From positions 182,713,958-182,777,957 of the forward strand of contig CM054062.1 in NCBI GenBank assembly GCA_028641055.1: DNA of 64,000 bases, given 5' to 3'. Shown piece after piece: positions 10,575 to 22,720 of this stretch; the first letter of the stretch is position 1, and each line of letters starts with the position of its first letter. Origin of the DNA: Alopecurus myosuroides. Its lineage: Eukaryota > Streptophyta > Magnoliopsida > Poales > Poaceae. The translations under genes were made by a program, and so were the position numbers. The notes under the pieces were generated by a model. It did no database searches, was not told the DNA's origin, and saw only the letters and a list, made by a program, of their open reading frames with translations.

Positions 10575-13500
10575 TTGAACTTTGCTAGCCGTTGGATGCT
10601 AGTCAACTTTTTTGTCTTCACCTATCACCAGTGTCGGAAGGGGGTAGACCAATGTTCTTTTTTTCTTGGTTCTGTTAAGTTAGGCCATAGTTACATTGAT
10701 AAACCAAATCTAGATCTACTTGTAATAAGATTCCCTCTAGTTCGCCTGAAGAAACCATAGCCATGATGGGGGAAAGGACGGAACTGCCGTTCTGGACCGT
10801 CTACATCAGTCGAAAGGGGGTTAAAAATTGGAACCAATTTCTTGGTTTTGTCAGTTTAGGCACAAGGAACACCGAAAACAATGGTAGCGCCCACCTCTTG
10901 GCAAGATTTCCCCAGTTCCGTCAGATCCGGGACTATCGGGCTCTAAGTAGTCCTCGCACATGCTGAGAGAATCTGACGCTGGTGAAGTGCGCCCTAACAC
11001 AGAGAGCGAGGGAATCTTGCGCATCCAAGAGACATGGCACACTCTAACACACATGGTATGGCATACTCTGGGATTTGGTGGCATTAGGATGATCCGGAAC
11101 CCACTCTCCGGAGAAACCTTAGCCCCGCTGTGAAAAAAGACGAAATTTCCATTCTGGCCCCTCTACGTGAGCCGGAAGGGGATAGAAAAGTGGAACCAAT
11201 TGCTTGGTTGTGTTAGGTTAGGCCCAATGAACACCCAAGACAATTGTAGGTTTTACCTCTTGGCAAGATTCCCCCAGTTCCGTCAGATCTGGGAGTTTCG
11301 GGCTCTAAGTAGTCCTTGAACTCGCCAGAGAGAATCCGATGCCGGTGAATCCCTAACACTGGGAGAGATGGAATATTGGGAATCCAAGACCCATGCCACA
11401 CTATAACACACGTGGTATGACATACCATAGGATTTGGTGGCATTCAAACGATCTCAAGCCCCCTCTCCGGAGAAACCATAGCCCCGATGAGGAAAAAGAC
11501 GGAATTGTCGTTCTAGCCCCTCTACGTGAGCCGGAAGGGGTAGAAAAGTGGAACCAATTGCTTGGTTGTGTTATGTTAGGCCCAAGTAACACCCAAGTCA
11601 ATGGTTGGGCCCACCGTTTGGCAAGATTTCCCCAGTTCCGTCAGTTCCGGGAGTTTCGGGTTAATCCTGGAACCGGCAGAGAGAATATGAGGTGAGCCCT
11701 AACACAGAGAGCGAGGGAATGTTGGCCATCCAAGACCTATGACACACTCTAACACACATGGTATGGAATAACATGGGATTCGGTGGCATTCATACGATCC
11801 GGAGCCCCCTCTCCGGAGAAACCATAGACCCACTGTGGAAAAAGACGGAACTACCGTTCTGGCCACTCTACATGAGTCGGAAAGGGGTAGAAAAGTGGAA
11901 CCAATTGCTTCTTTGTGTTATGTTAGGCCAAAGGAACATGCAAGACAATGTTGGGCCCACCTGTTGGCAAGATTCCCCGAGTTCCGTCGGTTTTGGGAGT
12001 TTCTGGCTCTAAATAGTCCTTGAGCACGCTAGAGAGAATCCGACGCCGGTGAAGCCCTAACAGAGAGAGAGAGGGAATCTTGGGAATCCAAGACCCATGA
12101 CACACTATAACACACATGGTATGGCGTACCTTGGGATTTGGTGGCATTCATACGATCTAGAGGCCCCTCTCCGGAGAAACCATGGCCCCGCTGGGGGAAA
12201 ACACGGAACAGTTGTTCTGGACCCTCTACGTTAGGCGGAAGGGGGTAGCAAAGTGGAACCAACTGCTTGGTTGTATTAGGTTAGTCCCAAGGAAAACCAA
12301 ATAAAATGTTAGGTCCCACCTCCTGGCAAGATTCCCGCCATTCCGTGAGATCTGGGAGTTTCGGGCTCTGAGTAGTCCTGGAACCCGTGAAAGAGAATGT
12401 GGCGCCGGTGAAGCCATAACACAAAGAGTGAGGGAATATTGGGCATACAAGAATCATGACACAATCTAACACATATGTTTTTGCATACCCTAGGATTGGG
12501 TGGGAATTCAGACGCTCCGGAGCCCCTCCTCGTTGAAACCCTAGGTCTGTTGTAGAAAAAGAAGAAACTGCCGGTCTGGCCCCTCTACGTGAGCCGGAAA
12601 GGGGTAGCAAAGTGGAACTAATTGCTTGGTTGTGTTATTTTAGGCCCAAGTAACACCAAATAAAATGGTAGTACCCACCTCTTGGCAAGATTCCCCCTGT
12701 TTCGTCAGATTCGGGAGTTTCGGGCTCTAAATAGTTTTGGAACCCGCTAGAGAGAGTTCGACGCCGGCGAAGGCCTAACACACAAAGAGAGGGAATCTTG
12801 GGCATTCAAGACCCATGACACACTATAACACATATGGTATGGCATGCCATAGGATTTGGTGGTATTCAGACGATCTAGAGCACCTCTCCGGAGAAACCCT
12901 AGCCCCGCTGGGAAAACAGACGGAACTGCCGTTCTGGCCCCTCTACGTGAGCCGAAAGGGGGTAGCAAAGTGGAACCAACTGCTGTGTTAGTTTAGGCCC
13001 AATGAACACAGAAGACAATGGTAGGGCCCACCTCTTGGCAGGATTCCCCCTTGTTTCGTCACATCCGGGAGTTTCGGGCTCTGAGTAGTCCTTGAACCCG
13101 CCAAAGAGAATCTGACGCCGGTGAAGCCATACCACAGGGAGTATGGGAATCTTGGGAATACAATACCCATGCCACACTCTAACACACAAGGTATGGCATA
13201 CCATGGGATTTGGTGGCATTCAGACGGTCCGGAGGCCCCTCTCCATAGAAACCATAGCCCCGCTAGGAAAAAGACGGAACTACCGTTCTGGCCTGTCTAC
13301 ATGAGCCAGAATGGGGTAACAAAGTGGAAACAATTGCTTGGTTGTGTTAGGTTAGGCCCAACTAACACCCAAGACAATGGTAGGTCCCACCTATTGGCAA
13401 GATTCCCCCCATTCCGTGAGATCTGGGAGTTTCGGGCTCTGAGTAGTCCTGGAACCCGTGAAAGAGAATGCGGCGCCAGTGAAGCCATAACACAAAGAGT

Positions 13501-16500
13501 GAGGGAATCTTGGGAATCCAAGACCCATGACACAATATAACACAAATGGTTTGGCATACCCTAGGATTGGGTGGGAATTCAGACGCTCCGGAGCCCCCTT
13601 CCCGGAGAAACACTAGGTCTCCTGGAGAAAAAGAAGAAACTGCCGGTCTGGCCCCTCTACGTGAGGCGGAAAGGGGTAGCAAAGTGGAACTAATTGCTTG
13701 GTTGTGTTATTTTAGGCCCAAGTAACACCAAATAAAATGTTAGGACCCACCTATTGGCAAGATTACCCTTGTTCCGTCAGATCCGGGAGTTTCGGGCTCT
13801 AAATAGTTTTGGAACCTGCTAGAGAGAATCCGACGCCGGCGAAGGCCTAACACAGAAAGAGAGGGAATCTTGGGCATCCAAGACCCATGAGACACTATAA
13901 CACATATGGTATGGAATACCATGGGATTTGGTGGTATTCAGACGATCCAGACTCCAGAGCCCCTCTCCGGAGAATCCCTAGCCCCGCTGGGAAAACAGAC
14001 GGAACTGTCGTTCTGGCCCCTCTACGTGAGCCGGAAGGGGGTAGCAAAGTGGAACCAACTGCTTGGTTGTGTTAGTTTAGGCCCAATGAACACCCAAGAC
14101 AATGGTAGGGCCCACCTCTTGGCAGGATTCCCCCTTTTTCGTCATATCCGGGAGTTTCGGGTTGTGAGTAGTCCTTGAACCCGCCATAGAAAATCCGACG
14201 CTGGTGAAGCCATAACACACCGAGTGAGGAAATGTTGGGCATCAAAGACCCATGAAACACTCTAACACACATGGTATGTCATACCATGGGATTTGGTGGC
14301 ATTCAGACGATCCGGAGGCCCCTCTCCGAAGAAACCATAGCCCCGCTAGGCAAAAACATGGAACTGCCGTTCTGGCCCGTCTACGTGAGCCGGAAGGGGG
14401 TAGCAAAGTGGAACCAACTTCTTGGCTGTGTTAGTTTAGGCCCAATGAACACCCAAGACAATGGTAGGGCCCACCTCTTGGCAAGATTCCCCGAGTTCCG
14501 GGAGTTTCGGGCACTAAGTAGTCCTGGAACCCGCCGGAGAGAAACCGACGCCGGTGAAGCCCTAACACAGAGAGAGAAGAGAGGGAATCTTGGACATCCA
14601 AGACCCATGAAACACTATAAAACACATGGTATGGAATACCATGGGATTTGGTAGCATTCAGACGATCTGGAGGCCCCTCTCCGGAGAAACCATGCATAGC
14701 CCCGCTGGGAAAACACGCGAAACTGCCGTTCTGGCCCCTCTACGTTAGGCGGAAGAGGGTAGCAAAGTGGAACCAACTGCTTGGTTGTATTAGGTTAGGC
14801 CCAAGGAACACAAAAAAAATTGTAGGGCCCACCTCTTGGCAAGATTCCCCCAGTTCTGTCAGATCCGGGAGTTTCAGGCTCTAAGTAATCCTGGAACCCG
14901 CGAGAGAGAATCTGATGCCGGTGAATCCCTAACACACACAGAGAGAGTGAATCCTGGGAATAAAAGACCCATGCCACACTCTAACACATATGGTATGTCA
15001 TACCATGGGATTTGGTGGTATTCAGACGATCCGAAGCCCCCTCTCCAGAGAAACCATAGCCCCGCTGGGAAAAAGACAGAACTGCCGTTTTGGCCCCTCT
15101 ACTTGAGCTGGAAAGAGGTAGCAAAGTATAACCAATTGCTTGTTTGTGTTAGGTTAGGCTCAAGGAACACCCAAGAAAAATAGTTGGGCCCACCGGTTGG
15201 CAATATTCCCCGAGTTCCATCAGTTTAGGGAGTTTCGGGCTCTAAGTAGTCCTAGAACCCGCCAGAGAGAATCTGCGCGCCGGTGAAGCCATAACAAAGA
15301 TAGAGGGAATTTCGGGCATACAAGACCCATGAAACACTATACACACACATGTTATGGAATACCATGGTGTATTTGGTGGCATTCAGACGATCTGGAGGCC
15401 CCTCTCCAAAGAAACCATAGCCCCGCTGGGAAAAAGACGGAACTGCCGTTTTGGCCCCTCTACGTGAGCCGGAAAGGGGTAGCAAAGTGGAACCAATTAC
15501 TTGGTTGTGTTAGGTTATGCCCAAGTAACACCCAATAAAATGGTAGGTCCCACCTCTTGGCAAGATTCCCCCTGTTCTGTGAGATCCGGGAGTTTCGAGC
15601 TCTAAGTAGAACCCGCGAAAGAGAATCTGACGCCGGTGAAGGCATAACACATGGAGTAAGGAAATCTTGGGAATCCAATACCCATGCCAAACTCTAACAA
15701 ACAAGTTTTGGCATACCGTAGGATTTGGTGGCATTCAGACGGTCCGGAGGCCCCTCTCTAGAGAAACCATAGCCCCGCTGGGAAAAAGACGGAACTGCCG
15801 TTCTGGCCCGTCTACGTGAGCCGGAATGGGGTAACAAGCGGAACCAATTGCTTGGTTGTGTTATGTTAGGCACAAGTAACACCCAAGGAAATGGTAGGTA
15901 CCATCTCTTGGCAAGATTTCCTCCCCCCATTCCGTGAGATCTGGGAGTTTCGGGCTCTGAGTAGTCCTGTAACCCTTGAAAGAGAATGCGACGCCGGTGA
16001 AGCCATAACACAAAGAGTGATGAAATCTTGGGAATCCAAGACCCATTAAAAAATCTAACACACATGGTTTGGCATACCCTAGGATTGGGTGGGAATTCAG
16101 ACGCTCCAGAGCCCCTCCCCGGAGAAACCCTAGGTCTGCTGGAGAAAAAGAAGAAACTGCCGGTCTAGCCCCTCTACATGAGCCGGAAAGGGGTAGCAAA
16201 GTGGAACTAATTGCTTGGTTGTTTTATTTTAGGACCAAGTAACACCAAATAAAATGGTAGGACTCACCTCTTGGCAAGATTCCTCCTGTTCCGTGAGATC
16301 CGGGAGTTTCGGCCTCTAAATAGTTTTGGAACCCGCTAGAGAGAATCCGACGCCGGCGAAGGCCTAACAAAAAAAGAGAGGGAATCTTGGGCATACAAGA
16401 CCCATGACAAAATATAACACACTTGGTATGGCATACCATGGGATTTGGTGGTATTCAGACGATCCAGAGCCACTCTCCGGAGAAATCCTAGCCCCGCTGG

Positions 16501-19500
16501 GAAAACAGACGGAATTGCCGTTCTGGCCCGTCTACGTGAACCGGAAGGGGGTAGCAAAGTGGAACCAACTGATTTTTTGTGTTAGTTTAGTCCCAATGAA
16601 CACCCAATACAATGGTAGGGCCCACCTCTTGGCAGGATTCCCCCAATTTTGTCACATCCGGGAGTTTCGGGCTCTGAGTAGTTCATGAACCCGCCAGAGA
16701 GAATCCAACGCTGGTGAAGCCATAACACACCGAGTGAGGGAATGTTGGGAATCCAATACCCATGAAACACTCTAAAACACATGGTATGTCATACCATGGG
16801 ATTTGGTGGCATTCAAACGATCCGGAGCCCCCTCTTCGGGGAAAACCATAGCCCCGCTAGGGAAAAAGACGAAACTACTGTTCTGGCCCCTCTACGTGAG
16901 CCGGAAGGGGGTAGCAAAGTGGAAACAAGTGCTTGGTTGTGTTAGGTTAGGCCCAACGAACACCCATGTTTCGGGCTCTAAGTAGTCATGGAACCCGCCA
17001 GAGAGAATCCGACGCTGGTGAAGCCCTAACACAGAGAGAGAGGGAATCTTGTGCATCTAAGACCCACGACACACTATAACACACGTGGTATGGAATACCA
17101 TGGGATTTGGTGGCATTCAGACGATCTGGAGGCCCTTCTCCGGAGAAACCATGCATAGCCCCACAGGGAAAAAAGACAGAGCTGCCATTCTGGCCCCTCT
17201 ACGTTAGGCGGAAGGGGGCAGGAAAGTGGAACCAAGGAACACCCAACAAAATGGTAGGGACCACCTCTTGGCAAGATTACCCCAGTTCCATCAGATCCGG
17301 GAGTTTCAGGCTCTAAGTAATCCTGGAACCTACCAGAGAGAATCTGACACCGGTGAAGCCCTAACACAGAGAGAGCGAGTGAATCTTGGGAATAAAAGAC
17401 CCATTCCACACTCTAACACACATGGTATGCCATACCATGGGATTTGGTGGCATTCAGACGATCCGGAGCCCCCTCTCCAGAGAAACCATAGCCCCGTTGG
17501 AAAAAAGACAGAAATGTCGTTTTGGCCCTCGACTTGAGCCAGAAAGGGGTAGCAAAGTGGAACCGATTGTTTTTTAGTGTTAGGTTAGGCCCAAGTAACA
17601 CCCAAGAAAATGGTTGGGCCCACCCGTTGGCAAGATTCCCCGAGTTCCATCAGTTTAGGGAGTTTCGAGCTCTAAGTAGTCGTGGAACCCGCCAGAGAGA
17701 ATCTGACGCGTCAGTGAAGCACTAACAGAGAGAGAGGGAATATTGGGAATCCAAGACCCATGACACAATATACACACACATGGTAGGGCATACCATGGTT
17801 TATTTGGTGGCATTCAGACGATCTGGAGGCCCCTCTCCAGAGAAACCATAGCCCCGCTGGGAAAAAGACGGAACTGTCGTTTTGGCCCCTCTACGTGAGC
17901 CGGAAAGGGGTAGAAAAGTGGAACCAATTACTTGGTTGTGTTAGGTTAGTACCAAGTAACACCCAATAAAATGGTAGGTCCCACCTCTTGGAAAGATTCC
18001 CCCCGTTCCGTGAGCTCCGGGAGTTTTGGGCTCTAAGTAGAACCCGCAAAAGAGAATCTGACGCCGGTGAAGCCATAACACATGGAGTAAGGGAATCTTG
18101 GGCATCCAATACCCATGCCACAATCTAAAACACACAAGGTATGGCATACCAGGGGATTTGGTGGCATTCAAACGATCCGGAGGCCCCTCTCCAGAGAAAC
18201 CATAGCCCCGCTGGGAAAAAGACGGAACTGCCGTTCTGGCCCCTCTACGTGAGCCGGAATGGGGTAGCAAAGCGGAACCAATTGCTTGGTTGTGTTAGGT
18301 TAGGCCCAAGTAACACCCAAGAAAATGGTAGGTCCCACCTCTTGGCAAGATTCCCCCCATTCCGTGAGATCTGGGAGTTTCGGGCTCTGAGTAGTCCTGG
18401 AACACGCGAAAGAGAATGCGGCGCCGGTGAAGCCATAACACAAAGAGTGAGGTAATATTGGGCATACAAGACCCATGCCACTATCTAACACACATGGTTT
18501 GGCATACCCTAGGATTGGGAATTCAGACGCTCCGGAGCCCCTCGCCGGAGAAACCCTAGGTGTGCGGGAGAAAAAAAGAAATTGCCGGTCTAGCCCCTCT
18601 ATGTGAGCCAGAAAGGGGTAGCAAAGTGAACTAATTGATTGTTTGTGTTATTTTAGGCCCAAGTAACACCAAATAAAATGGTAGGAACCACCTATTGGCA
18701 AGAATCCCCCTATTCTGTCAGATCCGGGAGTTTCGGGCTATAAATAGTTTTGGAACCCGCTAGAGAGAATCCGACGCCGGCGAAGGCCTAACACACAAAG
18801 AGAGGGAATCTTGGGCATCCAAGACCCATGACACAATATAACAGACATGTTATGCCACATAGCATGGGATTTTGTGGTATTCAGACGATCCAGAGCCCCT
18901 CTCCGGAGAAGCCCTAGCCCCGCTGGGAAAAAAGACTGAACTACTGTTCTGGCCCGTCTACATAGACGAAAGGGGGTAGTAAAGTGTAAGTAATTGCTTG
19001 GTTTTGTTAGGTTAGGCCCAAGTAACACCCAAGACAATGGTAGGGCCCACCTCTTGGCAGGATTCCCCCTGTTTCGTCACATCCGGGAGTTTCGGGCTCT
19101 CAGTAGTCCTTGAACCCGCCAGAGAGAATCCGACGCTGGTGAAGCCATAACACACCGAGTGAGGGAATGTCGGGCATCCAAGACCCATGGAACACTATAA
19201 CACACATGGTATGTCATACCATGGGATTTGGTGGCATTCAGACGATCCGGAGCCCCTTCTCTGGAGAAACCATAGCCCCGCTAGGTAAAAAGACGGAACT
19301 GCAGTTCTGGCCCCTCTACGTGAGCCGGAAGGGGGTAGCAAAGTGGAACCAAATGCTTGGTTTTGTTAGGGTAGGCCCAGTGAACACCCAAGACAATGGT
19401 AGGGCCCATCTCTTGGCAAGATTCCCTCGCTTCGCTGGAACATTGATTTGTTGACCAGAATTCAACCTTTTGGTCTACCCCTACGACCAGCGTCGGAAGG

Positions 19501-19990
19501 GGGTAGACCCCAATACTATTTTGCTTGTTTGTGTTAGGTTAGACCTAAGCTACATTAATAACCAAAATCTAGCTATACTTTTAACAATATTCCCTCCGAT
19601 TTGCCCGAATGGGGGAGCATCGACGGTTCGAGACCTATAAGTGTAGTGCATAACCTTCCTATGTGATGCCGGTGAAACCATCACACCTATGGGTAGTATA
19701 TTGGCCCCACCCCACCTCGATCCCAGCACAGGTTTATAAGCATTCTTAGTGCCCCATCATGGTTTACGTAGGATTCTGACACTTTAGAGCCCAACGCTTC
19801 ACTAGAACATTGATCTGTTGACCAGAAGTCAACCTTTTGGTCTACCCCTATGACCGCGTCGGAAGGGGGTAGAACACAATACTATTTTGCTTGGTTGTGT
19901 TAGGTTAGGCCATAACTACATTAATAACCAAAAATCTAGCTATACTTTTAATAGTATTCCCTCCGTTTTCCCCGAAAGAAGGGGGGCATT
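10575..19990. repeat. Satellite array, about 26 monomers of about 357 bp, with 7-monomer higher-order period
   Basis: The landmark GGATTTGGTGGCATT or a variant recurs at about 11071, 11431, 11775, 12133, 12493, 12852, 13205, 13564, 13924, 14288, 14643, 15006, 15370, 15720, 16083, 16440, 16799, 17103, 17440, 17810, 18160, 18513, 18870 and 19227. Most spacings are 345-365 bp; units starting near 16799 and 17103 are shortened to about 304 and 337 bp by deletions. Diverged monomers flank the array (about 10575-10760 and 19438-19985). Diagnostic variants recur every seven monomers. Reading frames of 60-139 codons inside the array change frame from monomer to monomer and occur on both strands, so they are not genes. 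Confidence 0.95.
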
Positions 19991-20800
19991 GAATGTTTAT
20001 AACTAAACTGGAGTAGTACAAGTATAGATCATTACATTCTAATTAAAAATACGGCAGGAAATATAAGTTAGGCCTAAACTATCCTAGACGCCGGTCCGGC
20101 CGTCCCCCTCGTCGTCGCTCGCTGCCATGCTGGCCTGGTCATTGTTCGGCGCCATGGACGGTGCACGCGTCGGAGCACGCGTCCCGTCGGAGTAAATGAC
20201 GGCGACATGCAAACCGCAATGACCCTGGCGCCGCTTGGGGAGCCGGGAAGGCTGCTTACCGCGTTAGTGCTAGGCATGCGCCAGAGGAGAAGCACCATCC
20301 CGCCGCCTGGTGCAGGTCGCGTCCCATCGTCGCCATTATGCGCGGCAGGCTAACCACCACCTGCACGACGCCATGTGCATGTCCAAGGCGTGTGAATGCG
20401 AGGCATGTTGGCACGTAACCACATGTTCGTCACCTAGGCTGCATACACATGGTAGTTGTGTTGGCACGTACCATTATTTGTAGTGAACTTGGCAAAGGTT
20501 GGTACCACGTTTCGCAAGCAAACATGTGCCATATCGTTTTGTACGCGTACACGTATAAAACGGTATCCTCTTTTCTACACGTACGATAGAGCCTTTGATA
20601 TTCGCTGACTTGGTGGGGTGAACTTTGTGGTGAATTTGGGTCACTAATTGATGGCCCCGCGGCGTCCCGGGATCCACTTGCCACTGACTAAATGTCACAT
20701 CATTCTATGTTGACTAAGTCAGCCGGCGCGTTCCCACCATGCATGCATGCGCACACGACATGGCGACCAGTCGAAACGGGGCGGCCTCGAAACGGCACTC
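19986..20800. other. Intergenic region upstream of the zf-XS gene
   Basis: There is no gene here. GC-rich blocks at 20090-20350 and 20640-20660 alternate with neutral sequence. An RY-type run CATGCATGCATG at about 20740-20751 lies some 50 bp upstream of the TATA box of the next gene. RY elements are known binding sites of B3-domain seed regulators; activity here is unproven. Confidence 0.5.
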
Positions 20801-20810
20801 CGTATATAAA
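20801..20810 (+). promoter_or_regulatory. TATA box of the zf-XS gene
   Basis: CGTATATAAA lies about 140 bp upstream of the start codon at 20943. Upstream sequence is GC-rich and downstream is a pyrimidine-rich leader (CTCTCTCCCTCATCC), a usual plant promoter layout. Confidence 0.65.
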
Positions 20811-20942
20811 GCTCTTGCTGCATCGCCTCTCTCCCTCATCCATTCTCCCCCATTTCTAGCAAAAAAAAACAACTCCGCATCGTCTCCCAGCCCTCCTTCT
20901 CTCCCAACCGCCGAGCGCACAACCGCGAGGCGGTTCCGCAGA

Positions 20943-22678
20943 ATGGAAGGTTCGCAGCAGGAGAACGACGGCGTCGTCCCTTCTGTTGTCGTCGCCGCAG
21001 GAGCCGCCCATGGCGGTTCCAGTTCGTCGCAGCCGCAGGATGTCGTCGCCGCCGCAGGTTCATCGGCCGTCCATGGCGCTTTGAGTGCACCGCCTGCTCC
21101 TGCCGCGGTGGAGGCACCTGCTGCTTTCCCTCTCCTGGCGGATCTAGGTGATCCCTACGGGGATTACCCGGCGTTCCACGAGGACGTCGACGACCAGGAC
21201 TCTAAGGTATCTATGTCCATGCCGGCTTAGTTTATTGTCAAAGATCCAGGGTTTGTCCATGACTGCACGCAAGTTCGGGCTTCTAGTGTTTGTAGTTGCA
21301 TGCATGCTTTGTTTTTTTTTGTAAAGTTTGGGCTTCTGGTGTTTGTGGTTGCATCTGTTCTTTAGGGGTTCGAGGTTTTTTGTATTCGGGATTAAAAGGT
21401 TTGTAGTTGGATCAGTACCTAGGAGTTCGAGGGTTTTTTGTACACGCAAGTTCAAGATTCAGAGGTCTGCTTGCATTTGTACTTAGAGACCAAAGGGAAA
21501 AACATTGTAAAAAATAGACATGTACTAGACACTAAATTGACAATATAGATGTCCTGCTGTGAAACTAATAACATCTATGCATGAATCTTTTTAAATGATA
21601 TTCTATATAGAGTTATGGATGATCAAAAATAGATGAGAGTTGATTCAGAGGCTGTAGTTGCATCTGTACTTAAGGGTTCACAGGTTTTTTGTATTTTAGG
21701 GATTCAAATGTTGTAGTTGCATCTATTCTTATGGATTCTACTTTTTTGTGTGCATGTTATCATGCATGTGAGTTAGAGATTCTACGTTTTTTGGAGGCAT
21801 TTTCAAGTTGTGTAGTTATTTTGCCTCGCAGACACTCTTGACATCTTATGAATTTGTTGCAAAATCACATATTGTACCCCCGTGCATGATAATTACTTGA
21901 TCCAGTTTATGCATATAATTAAAGAACGATTCTTGTATGATATTTTTGATCTTGTAAGGTATAATAACATGTCCTGATTAGAATATTAATATGTTGAATG
22001 CTATCTTAGATCATCAAAGAATTCCTGACGTGTTATTATCTGTTTTTGTGCATTAGTTCACCAAATATATATAGTGGAAACTTTAATGTTGTATAAAATT
22101 CGACACTTTTTTCTCAACATTGATATCCTCTTTAGGGCGCATCTCCTAAATAAGTTACTTGATGAAGTGTATGCAAATAAACGAAGAACTACTATTTCTT
22201 TATGTTTTTTGTGATCTGGTTAGATATATTATTCTTTTGCCAATAAGATTGTGTTGCTAACTTTTGTTTTATTGCAAATTTGCAGGAAGAAGATCTGGAA
22301 GTCGGCTCGGGTGCGGACGATAGGGCTGCGAAGAGCAGACATGTCCTGAGGAAGCTGCAGGCGGGCACCATTCGGTACCGTCGTTACGGCAACTTGTTCT
22401 GCCCTTTCTGTGTTAGAAAGGTAGCCAATGATCGCAACAGCATGATCCAACATGCCGTCGGTGTGGGAAATGGCTCTGAGAATCGTGCGCCCAATGTTAG
22501 GGACAAGCACGCTTCCTATGACGTCTTCCTGAAGAAGCTGCTTGCGCAGGATATCCTCGCAGGTCGTGCGGCACCTCCTCCTCGGTCTTTCTCCAACGAG
22601 GCCAGGAGGGCCATGAAGGATCGGAAGCGGGAGAACATGTTCCGCAGCTTTACTTCAACGAGGCCAGGAGGGCCATGA
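20943..22678 (+). CDS. Two-exon gene with XS-type zinc finger (SGS3/IDN2-like), carried by the CACTA element
   Basis: Exon 1 is 20943-21206 (88 codons), ending AAG before a GTATCT donor. Exon 2 is 22286-22678, after a TTTGCAG acceptor, in phase 0; the product is 218 residues. Residues 1-80 are Ala/Ser/Pro-rich and low complexity. Residues about 125-175 read CPFC, then QHAVGVGNGS, then RDKH, matching the zf-XS pattern (Cys127, Cys130, His143, His163). Known zf-XS proteins (SGS3, IDN2, FDM) bind double-stranded RNA through neighbouring XS domains and act in RNA-directed DNA methylation or trans-acting siRNA production. The XS and XH domains and the coiled coil are absent, so this is a fragment or a stand-alone finger. 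A 62-bp tandem duplication (copies at 22594 and 22656) shifts the frame at the C-terminus. Capture from a host gene is inferred. Confidence 0.7.
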
Positions 22679-22720
22679 AGGCTCGTAAGCGACATAATAT
22701 GATGTAGCTGCTACTGGTGC
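22594..22720 (+). repeat. 62-bp tandem duplication at the end of the zf-XS gene
   Basis: CAACGAGGCCAGGAGGGCCA starts at 22594 and again at 22656. The second copy diverges after GCCATGAAGG. Because 62 is not a multiple of 3, the second copy is read in a new frame and the protein ends early at 22678; in the other frame the second copy runs to a stop near 22708. Confidence 0.85.

Noticed and set aside
10763..19454. Dozens of 60-139-codon open frames on both strands of the satellite array
   Set aside because: They repeat with the monomer, switch frame between monomers, occur equally on both strands and have no start context or splice support.
10575..19990. CRISPR array
   Set aside because: Units of about 357 bp are contiguous with no unique spacers, and the sequence is eukaryotic.
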